Shown here in pieces: positions 15,605 to 24,797 of a stretch of DNA of 64,000 nucleotides. Each line of letters begins with the position of its first letter. Positions within the stretch are counted from its first letter, which is position 1. The notes beneath the pieces were generated by a model. The model ran no database searches and was not told where the DNA came from. It worked only from the letters and a program-made list of their open reading frames with translations. The DNA is taken from assembly GCA_963774555.1 (NCBI GenBank), contig CAVZFL010000001.1, positions 496,001 to 560,000 on the forward strand, in the 5' to 3' direction. Source of the DNA: VRUE01 sp963774555. GTDB lineage: Bacteria > Actinomycetota > Thermoleophilia > Solirubrobacterales > 70-9. Both the position numbers and the translations under genes were made by a program.

Positions 15605-16329
15605 CACCGGCCAAAGCGTAGAAGAGGGACCCGCCAGATCGCCTCGAGCACGATCGAGCGGCTCATCTTCGAGGCGCCCGCCTGGCGGTCGCGGAAGACG
15701 ATCGGCACCTCGACCACCTCGAAGCCGAGCTCGATCGCGCGGTAGGTCATCTCGACCTGGAAGGCGTAGCCGCGCGAGCGCACCGCGTCGAGGTCGATTG
15801 CCTCCAGCACCTCGCGGCGGAAGCACTTGAAGCCGCCGGTCAGGTCGCGTACCTCGAGGCCGAGCACGAGGCGCGCGTAGGCGCTGCCGCCGCGGCTGAT
15901 CCCCCGCCGCAGAGTCCCCCAATCGCCGACGCCCCCGCCGGGCATGTAGCGCGAGCCGATCACCACGTCGGCGTGCTCGGCGGCGTCGAGCAGGCGCGGC
16001 AGGTAGGCCGGCTCGTGCGAGAAGTCGGCATCCATCTCGATCACCAGCCCGGCTCCGGCGGCAAGTGCGTAGCGGAAGCCGGCGATGTAGGCGGGGCCGA
16101 GGCCTTCCTTGCGCGGCCGGTGCAGGTGGTGGACGGCGGCGTGCTCGCGCTCCAGCCGGGCGGCGATCTCGCCGGTGCCGTCGGCCGAGTTGTCGTCGAC
16201 GATCAGGACCTGGGCGTCGTCCGGCAGCTTGGCGCGCGCCTGCGCGACCATTCGCTCGATGTTCGTCGCCTCTTCATAGGTGGGGAGGACGAGCCAGGCG
16301 GGCCCTCGGGCGGGCTTCGGTGCGGACAT
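15604..16329 (-). CDS. polyprenol-monophosphomannose synthase (GT2 family)
   Basis: 241 residues from ATG 16329; an open frame continues far upstream but overlaps polX and is spurious. GT2 signatures: VLPTYEEATNIE, LIVDDNSADGTGEIA, EMDADFSHEP (DxD), and GFKCFRREVLEAI, typical of DPM1/Ppm1-type enzymes that move mannose from GDP-mannose to a polyprenyl phosphate for protein, lipomannan or glycan mannosylation at the membrane. It is the short, soluble form with no transmembrane anchor. It diverges from polX with only 21 bp between the start codons, so the promoters must overlap. Confidence 0.88.
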   Translation of the reverse strand: MSAPKPARGPAWLVLPTYEEATNIERMVAQARAKLPDDAQVLIVDDNSADGTGEIAARLEREHAAVHHLHRPRKEGLGPAYIAGFRYALAAGAGLVIEMDADFSHEPAYLPRLLDAAEHADVVIGSRYMPGGGVGDWGTLRRGISRGGSAYARLVLGLEVRDLTGGFKCFRREVLEAIDLDAVRSRGYAFQVEMTYRAIELGFEVVEVPIVFRDRQAGASKMSRSIVLEAIWRVPLLRFGR

Positions 16330-16350
16330 CTGTTCCGCGATGCTATTGGC

Positions 16351-18075
16351 ATGACCAACGCCGAGATCGCCGCTGCCCTCGAGGAGCTCGGGGCGCTCTA
16401 CCAACTCGACGGCGCGGTCAAATACCGCGTGCTCGCCTACGGCAGCGCGGCCAAGGCGATCCGTGAAAGCCCAGTCTCCGTTGCCGACCTCGCCGCCGCC
16501 GGCCGCGCGACCGAGATCCCCGGGGTCGGCAAGACCCTGGCCGAAAAGATCGACGCCCTGCTGGCGAGCGGCGAGATCCCCGCCGCGGTGAAGTTGAAGG
16601 CGAAGTTCCCGCCGACCCTGGTCGAAGTGATGCGGGTGCCGGGGGTGGGGGCGAAGACGGCGCGCCTGCTCTTCGACGAGCTCGGCGTCGCCACCCTCGA
16701 GGACCTGAAGGCCGCCGCGGAGGGCGAGCGAATTCGCGATTTGAAGGGACTCGGGCCGAAGGTCGAGGAAAACGTGCTGGCCGGGCTCGAGCGCCTCGGC
16801 GACCCCGGCGATGCCTCCGGTCGCGTGCTGCTCTCGATGGCGAAGCCGATCGCCGAGGAGCTGGCCCGCGAGCTGCGCGAGCACCCGGCCGCCGAGCGGG
16901 TCGAGGTGGCAGGCTCGGTGCGGCGCTGGGCCGAGACCTGCAAGGACATCGACCTGATCGCGACCGCCGAGGACCCGGTGGCGCTGTCTGAGCACCTCGT
17001 CGCCAGCCCACTGATCGCCGCCGCCGGCAAACCGGGCCCCAACGGCGTGCGGGCGCAGACCCAGAACGGCGTCTCGGTCGACCTCCGCATCGTCGCCCCG
17101 GACGCCTTCGGCAACCTGCTGCAGCACTTCACCGGCTCCCAGGCCCACAACGTGCAGCTGCGCGAGGAGGCGGTGGCACGCGGCCTCTCGGTCTCCGAGC
17201 ACGGCATCACCGAGGTCGAGAGCGGCGACGTCGAGCGCTGCGCTACGGAGGAGGCCGTCTACGAGCGGCTCGGCTACGCCTACATTGAGCCGGAGCTGCG
17301 CGAGGGGCGGGGCGAGTTGAAGGCGGCCCGCGAAGGCAAGCTGCCGCAGCTGATCGAGCTCGGCGACATTCGCGGCGACCTGCACTCCCACACCACGCTC
17401 TCCGACGGCCGCAACACCCTGGAGGAGATGGCGGAGGCGGGCCGCGACCGGGGCTACGCCTACATGGCGATCACCGACCACTCGGCCAGCCACGGCTTCG
17501 GCGACCACGTCACCAGCGAGCGGCTCTGGGAGCGGATCGAGGAGGTGAAGGCGTGGAACAAGGGCAAACGTGGGTTCCGCCTGCTCGCCGGCTCGGAGAT
17601 CAACATCGGCCTCGATGGCTCACTCGACTACCCCGACGACGTTGTCGAGGCGCTCGATTGGGTCGTGGCCAGCGTCCACACCTCTTTCGCGATCTCCGAG
17701 AAGGAGATGACCGCCCGGGTCCTGACCGCGATCGAGAACCCCCTGGTCGACTGCATCGGCCACCTCACCGGTCGCCTGATCGGCCGGCGCGAGCCCTACG
17801 GAATCGATATCGAGGCCGTGGTCGAGGCGGCGGCGCGGACGGGAACGATGCTCGAGATCAACGGCAACCCTAACCGCCGCGACCTCTCCGAGCACCACGC
17901 CCGCCTCGCCGCCGAAGCCGGCGTAACGATCGTCCTCAACACCGACGCCCACGGCGTCGACACCCTCGACAACATGGCCTACGCGGTGGCCACGGCGCGG
18001 CGGGCCTGGTTGACGCCGGACAGCATCGCGAACACCCGACGTTGGGCTGAGTTCAAAAAGCTGCAGAAGCGGTAG
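16351..18075 (+). CDS. polX: DNA polymerase X with PHP exonuclease domain
   Basis: 574 residues from ATG 16351. N-terminal 8-kDa/helix-hairpin-helix region (GVGKTLAEKIDALL, GVGAKTARLLFDELG), polymerase palm with GSVRRWAETCKDIDLI (D199 and D201) and the third carboxylate in SVDLRIV, then a C-terminal PHP domain with DLHSHTTLSDG (about 345-355), ITDHSAS and NTDAHG metal ligands. Bacterial PolX fills short gaps in base-excision repair and the PHP domain provides 3'-5' exonuclease or AP-endonuclease activity. All metal ligands seem to be present, so it should be active. Confidence 0.93.
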   Translation: MTNAEIAAALEELGALYQLDGAVKYRVLAYGSAAKAIRESPVSVADLAAAGRATEIPGVGKTLAEKIDALLASGEIPAAVKLKAKFPPTLVEVMRVPGVGAKTARLLFDELGVATLEDLKAAAEGERIRDLKGLGPKVEENVLAGLERLGDPGDASGRVLLSMAKPIAEELARELREHPAAERVEVAGSVRRWAETCKDIDLIATAEDPVALSEHLVASPLIAAAGKPGPNGVRAQTQNGVSVDLRIVAPDAFGNLLQHFTGSQAHNVQLREEAVARGLSVSEHGITEVESGDVERCATEEAVYERLGYAYIEPELREGRGELKAAREGKLPQLIELGDIRGDLHSHTTLSDGRNTLEEMAEAGRDRGYAYMAITDHSASHGFGDHVTSERLWERIEEVKAWNKGKRGFRLLAGSEINIGLDGSLDYPDDVVEALDWVVASVHTSFAISEKEMTARVLTAIENPLVDCIGHLTGRLIGRREPYGIDIEAVVEAAARTGTMLEINGNPNRRDLSEHHARLAAEAGVTIVLNTDAHGVDTLDNMAYAVATARRAWLTPDSIANTRRWAEFKKLQKR

Positions 18076-18094
18076 AAAGTGCCTTGGTCCCAGC

Positions 18095-18126
18095 AATTAT
18101 TAGTGGAAAAATATCCACTAATAATT
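18095..18126. terminator. AT-rich inverted repeat downstream of polX
   Basis: Perfect 13-bp arms AATTATTAGTGGA (18095-18107) and TCCACTAATAATT (18114-18126) with a 6-nt loop. Very AT-rich against the GC-rich neighbourhood. It may end the polX transcript, or be an operator or boundary of the low-GC island that begins here. Confidence 0.55.
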
Positions 18127-18223
18127 ACCCAACTTTATGGATGGTGGGGCAGCCAATCAGCGCATAGGGTCCTTGGCAATACCGAGACTGTACTCGTCTA
18201 ATTTCAAGCGGCAGGGGGCCTTG

Positions 18224-21200
18224 ATGGCGAAGTTCCGCTGGGCAATAAAGGACCGTGGACGATGGCTTGCTGTCTTCATCCTTTGTCTTTTCGTCACGGG
18301 TGCGGTCCCGGTTTTGGCAGACTCATCCGAAGCTGAAGAAGCGTATGCACCGTCGCCCTCGGAACTTGCTCAGCTCCCGTCTGCCGCAGATACGAACGAT
18401 GCCATAGCTGAACTCAAAGAACGCGAAGCAGACCAACAGGGCCAGCTCGAGAGCCCCGCCGCGGGACGCGAGCGTGAGGAAACTCAGGAAGCCTACGCCG
18501 GGGTCTCGGCAGCCGAAGCTGAGTCGTTGCTTCGAAAAAAATTCTCCGACCAGCTCGCCTTGATCGCAAGCGATCCGGCACGGACGCTGACCGACGCAAA
18601 ACTCGATCAGGTGCTCGGCGCGACCGGCGCCCGCGTGACCGTCGACGATCAGCCGATGCTGCTCGAAGGGTCGATGCCGGTACGCACCACCAATGACGAA
18701 GGCAACCTGGCGAAGCTGGATCTGAACTTGGCGAAGGAAGGCGATGAATACGCGCCTGTCAACCCGCTTACCGATGTCTCTCTTCCGATCGAAGCGTCTG
18801 AAGGAATCGAAGTGGGCTCTGGCGCGTTGATTGTTAAACCCGAGCTGCCCGAAGGGGACAGCATCGCTCGCCGGCTCGGGGAAAAGGACCTCCTCTACTT
18901 CGAAACTCAGCGTGACACGGATCTCTTGGCCTCGCCCCTCTCAAACGGCGTTGAGCTCTCTTCGCTGCTTCGCTCGGTTGACAGTCCTGAGAATCTACGC
19001 TTTGACTTGGAATTGCCGGCCGGCTCCGACCTCCAAGCCGATGGCGAAGGAGGCGCGACCGTAGCTGGCAAAGACGGGGCGATTCAGGGAGCCATCCCGC
19101 CACCGACGGCTGTTGATGCTCAGGGTGCCTCGGTGCCGGTCCAACTTGAAGTCGACAATGGATCGCTCATGCTGCATGTGCCCCACCGTGAGCAGGAAGT
19201 TGCATATCCAATCTATGTGGACCCCTATTACCAGTACTACGAGAACTGGATCGATGCCTATAGCTGGTACAACGGGCAGGGGCTCTCGGCTCTTGACCCC
19301 AACGGGACCTGGACCTGGTCAACTAACAACGGCAGCAGGATGTGGGGCCAGACAACGCCCATCTACCACGCGTGGGGCGGATCTAATCGCGGCTTGTTTG
19401 TCTCGGCGACCAGCACCTCCGGCTGGCAATATGGCGGCACCACCGGCCAGTGGACCTACGAAGTGCCAGGCGGCTCGACTTACATCGTGCAGTCAAGCCT
19501 CAATCCGTTCTGGCAGGAAAACTATGGCTGCAACACCGTGAAATACACGATCCCTCTCGACTTCGACGGGATCTGGAGTCCGGCGCAAAGTCGCTACATC
19601 ACCTTCCACCTCAATGACGCCACCTATTCTGGCTGGTCGCAGAACACGCCGAATCTCGGGGATCCAAATTCTTTTACGGGTCGCATTCTTGCCCTAGGAC
19701 TCACCACCTGGGAAGGCGGAACGGCTATCCCCTGCTGGCGCGATCTCTACGCTGGCGGCGTCTCTATCTACCTCGACGATCAGGAGTTCCCGACGTTGGG
19801 CACCGTCACGGGCGCCCCGACCAAATGGGTAAGCGACGCGACTCCCCTCGCAGTCCAGGTATCGGCAAGCGACGCAGGACTGGGCATTCAGAACATCAAG
19901 GTCTCCCAGGAAGGCGGGCCGCCCATTCGCCTCGTGCCACTGCAGAATCAGTGCAGCGGCTTGAAGCAGAATCGCTGCTACCCCACAGTTGCCGGGACGA
20001 TCAATTTCAACGCTGGAAGTTTCCCCGAGGGCGAATCGAGTGCGACGGTCATCGCAACCGACCCACTCACCAAACCATCGGCCAACCAGTACTCCTGGAC
20101 GATGAAGGTGGACCGGACCTCGCCGGAACTCAATCTCAGCGGTCAGCTCGCGAGCATTACCAACGAGGGAGGGGAAAGTGAGCACAAAGGCGACGAAAAC
20201 GCGTCCGGCGAAGACGACGAACTGAGCCTACCTTCCTATCAACTAACGATCAAAGCGACGGACGGGACGACAACCAAAAAACGCTCTGGCGTCAAAAACA
20301 TCGAAATTTACCTCGACAACAAATCGACGCCGGAGACGGTCCCTTGGAGCGCCCAGGAATGTCCGACCTACAGCTGCGCGATGGAAAAGACCTACACGCT
20401 CAACCTGACCAAACTGACGCCCGGCCCGCACACGCTCAAAGTCGTCGGCGTTGATCAGGTCGGCAACAAAACCGTGCCGGAACGGAAGGTGGAATTCGAA
20501 TACGTGCCCGCGACGGGGCTGAAAGACGACTACGCCGTCCATCACATTCCTCTGCCCGATGGACAGAACCACTCAGAAGAAGAAGTCTCGCACGGACCCG
20601 AACTCGCCGTAAACGTCATCAACGGCAATCTCGTCTACCACGAACAGGATTTGAAGTCCGCCGCAACCGGACTCGAACTGGAGCGCTTTTACAACTCCCA
20701 GCTTCCCGACGAACAGAACACGGAGTGGGGGGATGGCTGGACCCTTTCCCAGGCCCCAGGGCTGAAGATCGGAACCCAACAAGGCGAAGGGGGAGGTGGG
20801 CCGGTAGCTAGCGTGCTCGGTAAGACCGGGTCTGTCGACTCCCCCGTCGGCCTCCCAGCCGAAGTGGCGAAAAAGACGTTCGACCCAGAGCTGCAGGCGA
20901 CGATCTCAAAGACCGGCAGCGGTGGCTATGAAATCACCAGCGAAGAGTCGGGTGGCACCGCGGTCTATGGTTCAGAAGGGCAGATTCTGGAAAGTCGGCC
21001 CGAGGCCGCCCTGCCCACCGCAACTCCCTCCAATCCGGTCGTTGCCGCAACGACCTTGTGCAAGAGCAACGCACAGCGGCCCGAATGTTTCACCGATGAT
21101 CGCTACCGATCGGGAAGCATCCTTTCGACTTCCGCCAGCGAAGTAAAAATCGAAACAAGCCTAGGCAACATGGTCTGCACCGGTTCTGCCCTTGAAGCGG

Positions 21201-23776
21201 AATTGAGCGCCGAAGCTGGTGAACCGCTTCCGATAAATGTCTCGACTTGGACGCTCGCTTCCTGCACCTTGGGCGCCACCAGTTGCTCCGCGTCCGCGCA
21301 GAATATTCCGACAGTCGCCTCGCTTAAAGCGAGCAGCAACAGCGGTGAATTCAAAGTGGGAGGTGGCTCGACTCCGCCCGGGTGGTTGCTCAAATGCGGC
21401 ACGACGCTGGAATGTACCGTCTCCTTCGAACCGGGTTTTATCGTTGAGGGCGGAAGTCTAACGCACATCATTGCCTCGAAAAAGATCATGGGCCGCGCCG
21501 GCCCGAAATGTCCCACGGAAGCTAAATTCAGCGCCATTTACACGATCAACTCGCCCAAACCCGCCTATCTCGAGGCCCTCGGCTTCCCGGCGACCGAATC
21601 CATCTTTCGCTACAGCTACACCGGATCCAACCTGACGAAGATCGCGCAGGCCGAAAGGGCCGCCGAAATTCGGCCGTCTGTGGATCTCCAACTCAGCAGC
21701 GGTCTTGTGGCCAGCGCTAGCGGCGCCGCTGGCTCGGCGACATACGTCTATGCCTCCGGCCGGCTGACCTCTGCCCAGTCGCCCAGCGGCAAAACCACCT
21801 ACGAATACGACGCCAGCAATCGCATGACCAAAATCACGCTGCCCAACGGAACCACGGCAACGATTGCCTATGAAGCGACCTACTCTCGGGTGATGTCGAT
21901 CAAAGTCGACCCGGCGGGCCCAGAAGGCATCCAAACAACCACCTTCTCCTACTCGGACAATCCTCGTGAAACGACCGTTACACCCCAGGGATCTCCGGCA
22001 ATCGCCTACAAGATCGCCGCCAACGGCTCAGTCTTCAGATGGCAAGCAGTAAAAGTGCCGCCAGCCTTCGACGACATCGGCGGCACCCTGTGGGTCAATC
22101 GGAACACCTCGACACCGATTCCCGCCGGCGACCAGACCCTGATGGTCACAGCTAGAGCCATGGAAGGCGCGACCATCAGCTCTATCCAGATCATCAAGGA
22201 CGGCTCGCAGCTGATCACCGAAAAGACGTGCGCTGACGATCCGAAAACCCCGACAAACGAGTGCGCGGAACCAATGCACCTTGAATGGGTGACGAACACG
22301 GCGGCGCATGCACCTGGCTATCTCAACCTCGAAGTTGTGGCCAAGGACAGCCTCGGCCAGTCTGTCGGTGAACGATTCTTCGACAACGTCCCCTACACGG
22401 CACCGCCGGCCCCAAACCTACCGATCGAACCAACTTTCGAACCAACGCTGAAATTTCGCGAAGACTTTGGTCTCGATATTGACCTTAAAGGCGATGAAGA
22501 AGCAATTCACGCCAGAGTGTGGAAAGTATTGAACAACTGGGAACTCGGCGAGAGCGTCGCTCGCGGTTCCATGGACCGCTGGGGCGCCCCCCTTTATCCA
22601 GCCGATGTGGCAGAGCTGGAATATCGTGAACGCTACATAGCGCAGGACGGTCCTATCATTAGACAGTGGGGCGAAAGCAATGCCCTTGGCTCGTATGCTG
22701 GATATTATGTAGACCATCGGGCAGGCGGTCTAATACGGGTTGGGTTCACCAGTAACCAAGCCGAGCAAATCGCCGCACTGAAGCAGGCTTCTGGACTGAT
22801 TGCGACCGACCGGATTGTTCCATTTCTTTCCGTACCAACCAATTCGCTAGCGAGCATGGGTACGATCGCGACCGAAATTCCTCAACGGGTGAGTAGCCGG
22901 CCAGATATCACATCTATACTTACTAAAAGTGGCGTAGATGTAAGCGGTAATACTGTGCTGGTGGGAGCAACTAATCCAGCGGCAGCGGCGAATTACTTCT
23001 CAGCAACCTTTGGAGCAAATGCGCCGATCCAGATTTCCTTCAATTCACACAAGCCTGTTCAGCGGGACGCGCGCAGCAGGTCGGTAGATGATCGGCTATT
23101 TGCTGGCGACTGGATCTCTGGAGGCGAATATTATTGCACTCTTGGCTTTGGTGCGTCAGAATATCGGGGCAAAAATCAAAGCGGGGCAGCGCAGTTTGCA
23201 CACCTCGGGCTTACGGCCGGGCATTGCTTTGGAGTTGGGAACCGAGTGAGCAGAAAGGCATCGTTGGGTGGAGGTAAATACCAGCTCATCGACTTTGGCA
23301 AAGTAACCCGGCGGACCTACGAAGAATATGCCAATGGACTCGAAACAGATGGAGAGGCTATCGCACTTGACAGTGGCTTTGATGCACCAAAGTGGGTTTA
23401 TGCCTCCCCGGCCGTGCAATACCATGTATCAGGTGTAGAACGGTCGATGCCGGGCAGTATCCTCTGTACTTCAGGGTCTTACTCTGGTACACATTGCGGC
23501 ACTGCTAGTGAGCCGTTTGTATCCTTTCCCAAAGACGAACCCTCTATCTGGGTTGTTCAGTCAACTGCTATCACAACCAGCGGGGATAGCGGTGGACCAG
23601 TGTGGAACGTTGCGACTGGCAATGCGGTTGGATTGGTTGAGGGTGGCTACGAGGACACTGGACCGACTTGGTTTACTCCGTTGGAAGGAGTAACGCTGCC
23701 GAACGGAGTGCAGGCACCGGGGCTACTCTCTGAGCTTGATGCGAGCGGAGGCGGGCCGCTGAACATTGCCCACTGA
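18224..23776 (+). CDS. large secreted RHS/YD-type protein with C-terminal streptogrisin-like protease
   Basis: 1850 residues from ATG 18224, chosen because GCAGGGGG precedes it and a signal peptide (LAVFILCLFVTGAVPVLA) follows at once. Order: secreted N-terminal beta-rich region; Ig-like segments; DUF6531-type start of RHS proteins (NVINGNLVYHEQDL, about 790-860); an inserted Cys-containing beta domain (about 950-1110); a few YD repeats (YEYDASNRMTKITLPNG, about 1125-1245); then a linker (PPAPNLPIEPTFEP). The last ~370 residues look like a zymogen: an alpha-lytic-type pro region (YYVDHRAGGLIRVGFTSN) and a chymotrypsin-fold domain with LTAGHCF (H1667), TDGEAIAL (candidate D1709) and TSGDSGGP (S1789). 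In polymorphic RHS toxins this end carries the toxin; a secreted serine protease here is unusual. The locus has lower GC than its neighbours. Confidence 0.75.
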   Translation: MAKFRWAIKDRGRWLAVFILCLFVTGAVPVLADSSEAEEAYAPSPSELAQLPSAADTNDAIAELKEREADQQGQLESPAAGREREETQEAYAGVSAAEAESLLRKKFSDQLALIASDPARTLTDAKLDQVLGATGARVTVDDQPMLLEGSMPVRTTNDEGNLAKLDLNLAKEGDEYAPVNPLTDVSLPIEASEGIEVGSGALIVKPELPEGDSIARRLGEKDLLYFETQRDTDLLASPLSNGVELSSLLRSVDSPENLRFDLELPAGSDLQADGEGGATVAGKDGAIQGAIPPPTAVDAQGASVPVQLEVDNGSLMLHVPHREQEVAYPIYVDPYYQYYENWIDAYSWYNGQGLSALDPNGTWTWSTNNGSRMWGQTTPIYHAWGGSNRGLFVSATSTSGWQYGGTTGQWTYEVPGGSTYIVQSSLNPFWQENYGCNTVKYTIPLDFDGIWSPAQSRYITFHLNDATYSGWSQNTPNLGDPNSFTGRILALGLTTWEGGTAIPCWRDLYAGGVSIYLDDQEFPTLGTVTGAPTKWVSDATPLAVQVSASDAGLGIQNIKVSQEGGPPIRLVPLQNQCSGLKQNRCYPTVAGTINFNAGSFPEGESSATVIATDPLTKPSANQYSWTMKVDRTSPELNLSGQLASITNEGGESEHKGDENASGEDDELSLPSYQLTIKATDGTTTKKRSGVKNIEIYLDNKSTPETVPWSAQECPTYSCAMEKTYTLNLTKLTPGPHTLKVVGVDQVGNKTVPERKVEFEYVPATGLKDDYAVHHIPLPDGQNHSEEEVSHGPELAVNVINGNLVYHEQDLKSAATGLELERFYNSQLPDEQNTEWGDGWTLSQAPGLKIGTQQGEGGGGPVASVLGKTGSVDSPVGLPAEVAKKTFDPELQATISKTGSGGYEITSEESGGTAVYGSEGQILESRPEAALPTATPSNPVVAATTLCKSNAQRPECFTDDRYRSGSILSTSASEVKIETSLGNMVCTGSALEAELSAEAGEPLPINVSTWTLASCTLGATSCSASAQNIPTVASLKASSNSGEFKVGGGSTPPGWLLKCGTTLECTVSFEPGFIVEGGSLTHIIASKKIMGRAGPKCPTEAKFSAIYTINSPKPAYLEALGFPATESIFRYSYTGSNLTKIAQAERAAEIRPSVDLQLSSGLVASASGAAGSATYVYASGRLTSAQSPSGKTTYEYDASNRMTKITLPNGTTATIAYEATYSRVMSIKVDPAGPEGIQTTTFSYSDNPRETTVTPQGSPAIAYKIAANGSVFRWQAVKVPPAFDDIGGTLWVNRNTSTPIPAGDQTLMVTARAMEGATISSIQIIKDGSQLITEKTCADDPKTPTNECAEPMHLEWVTNTAAHAPGYLNLEVVAKDSLGQSVGERFFDNVPYTAPPAPNLPIEPTFEPTLKFREDFGLDIDLKGDEEAIHARVWKVLNNWELGESVARGSMDRWGAPLYPADVAELEYRERYIAQDGPIIRQWGESNALGSYAGYYVDHRAGGLIRVGFTSNQAEQIAALKQASGLIATDRIVPFLSVPTNSLASMGTIATEIPQRVSSRPDITSILTKSGVDVSGNTVLVGATNPAAAANYFSATFGANAPIQISFNSHKPVQRDARSRSVDDRLFAGDWISGGEYYCTLGFGASEYRGKNQSGAAQFAHLGLTAGHCFGVGNRVSRKASLGGGKYQLIDFGKVTRRTYEEYANGLETDGEAIALDSGFDAPKWVYASPAVQYHVSGVERSMPGSILCTSGSYSGTHCGTASEPFVSFPKDEPSIWVVQSTAITTSGDSGGPVWNVATGNAVGLVEGGYEDTGPTWFTPLEGVTLPNGVQAPGLLSELDASGGGPLNIAH

Positions 23777-23820
23777 GGGCTCTTAAGCGGTATCCTTAGG
23801 AGTTAGACCAACTTTACTTA

Positions 23821-24702
23821 GTGCATTTGAAAGCCACTGCCAAAATACTAGCTGCCGGGATGTTCGCCATCCTTATGGTGCTGTTTGGCGTATCTTCGTC
23901 TTACGCTGCCAACAGAGCATCTGGTACGGCGTGCAATGGTGACGTCGCAACTGATTTTGCCACGCCGTTCTCGCGAATGCCTAGGGTCCACCCGCCGCCA
24001 AAATCTGGAGTTCTTCCGTTCGCTCCGCCGAGGACCCACCTGTATCGATCTGCCACTAGTCAGATCCAAGCTGGAGGTGGGGGGTTTGGCTACGCGTTTT
24101 CAGCAGAAAGAACGCCTACAAAAGGGTTCGTGCTCGGTTGGATCGTTCGCACCAAGGTAGTGGAGGTCGACGCCGATGGCCACGAAGTGAAGCTAGTCGC
24201 AGATAGACGTCATATATGGAATGTAGTTCATGACATACGGCGTCTAGATTTTTGGGTACCTCTGACTAGGCGGCCAGCGTTTTATCGTTACAGCCTTGAA
24301 TTTCAACGCAACGATGGACATCGATTGGCTCGGTACAGTCAGTACGTCAGGGTCGTACCGCCCACGCTAAAGGTAGCGTTGCATGCAAGCGCGCCGGTCT
24401 ACGGTGCCGGTGAAAATTCGGTGTTTCAAGTTGCAAATTATGGAACCGAGCCAATTTCTTTCGGCAGCGGGCTAACTATAAAGGCCCTTGTGGCTGGTCA
24501 GTGGGTTCCGGCGACTGGCTTTTCCCAATCTCCGGTTCGGCGTAAGGCCTTTGGGCTCGAGGCCGGTGAGCTCGGGCGGTGCGAGCATCTTCCGATTCCA
24601 TCGGATACCCCGGCGGGTATCTATCGGGCGGAAAAGCTAATTTCCTCTCTTTTCTCTGGAGCAGACAAAAGACTTACGGTCAAGTTTCAAGTGGGTGGAT
24701 AG
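23821..24702 (+). CDS. secreted protein with bacterial Ig-like C-terminal domain
   Basis: 293 residues from GTG 23821; AGGAG about 20 bp upstream is a poor fit, so the start is uncertain. A signal peptide ends at SSSYAANR. The C-terminal third (PVYGAGENSVFQVANYGTEP, then a W near GQWVP, and PAGIYRAEK) resembles the Ig-like domain found in extracytoplasmic proteins that describes 'unpaired' positions before an aspect such as N-Y-G-x-E-P. It follows the RHS-protease gene by 44 bp, shares its low GC, and is exported as well. It may be an accessory, inhibitor or anchor for the protease; this is inference from position only. Confidence 0.6.
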   Translation: MHLKATAKILAAGMFAILMVLFGVSSSYAANRASGTACNGDVATDFATPFSRMPRVHPPPKSGVLPFAPPRTHLYRSATSQIQAGGGGFGYAFSAERTPTKGFVLGWIVRTKVVEVDADGHEVKLVADRRHIWNVVHDIRRLDFWVPLTRRPAFYRYSLEFQRNDGHRLARYSQYVRVVPPTLKVALHASAPVYGAGENSVFQVANYGTEPISFGSGLTIKALVAGQWVPATGFSQSPVRRKAFGLEAGELGRCEHLPIPSDTPAGIYRAEKLISSLFSGADKRLTVKFQVGG

Positions 24703-24797
24703 CGACAAGAGACGTTCGGAGATGGCGAATCCAATCCGCAGGCGCTAGGTGGCCAAATTGGATTGAAATGCAAGTCTTACGACGTTCTACGGTGGAT

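Noticed and set aside
15973..16350. 126-codon N-terminal extension of polX
   Set aside because: It is antisense to the glycosyltransferase gene and lacks similarity; PolX begins at ATG 16351.
15604..17508. 634-codon reading of the glycosyltransferase
   Set aside because: The extra N-terminal 393 codons are antisense to polX; the GT2 fold begins at the ATG at 16329.
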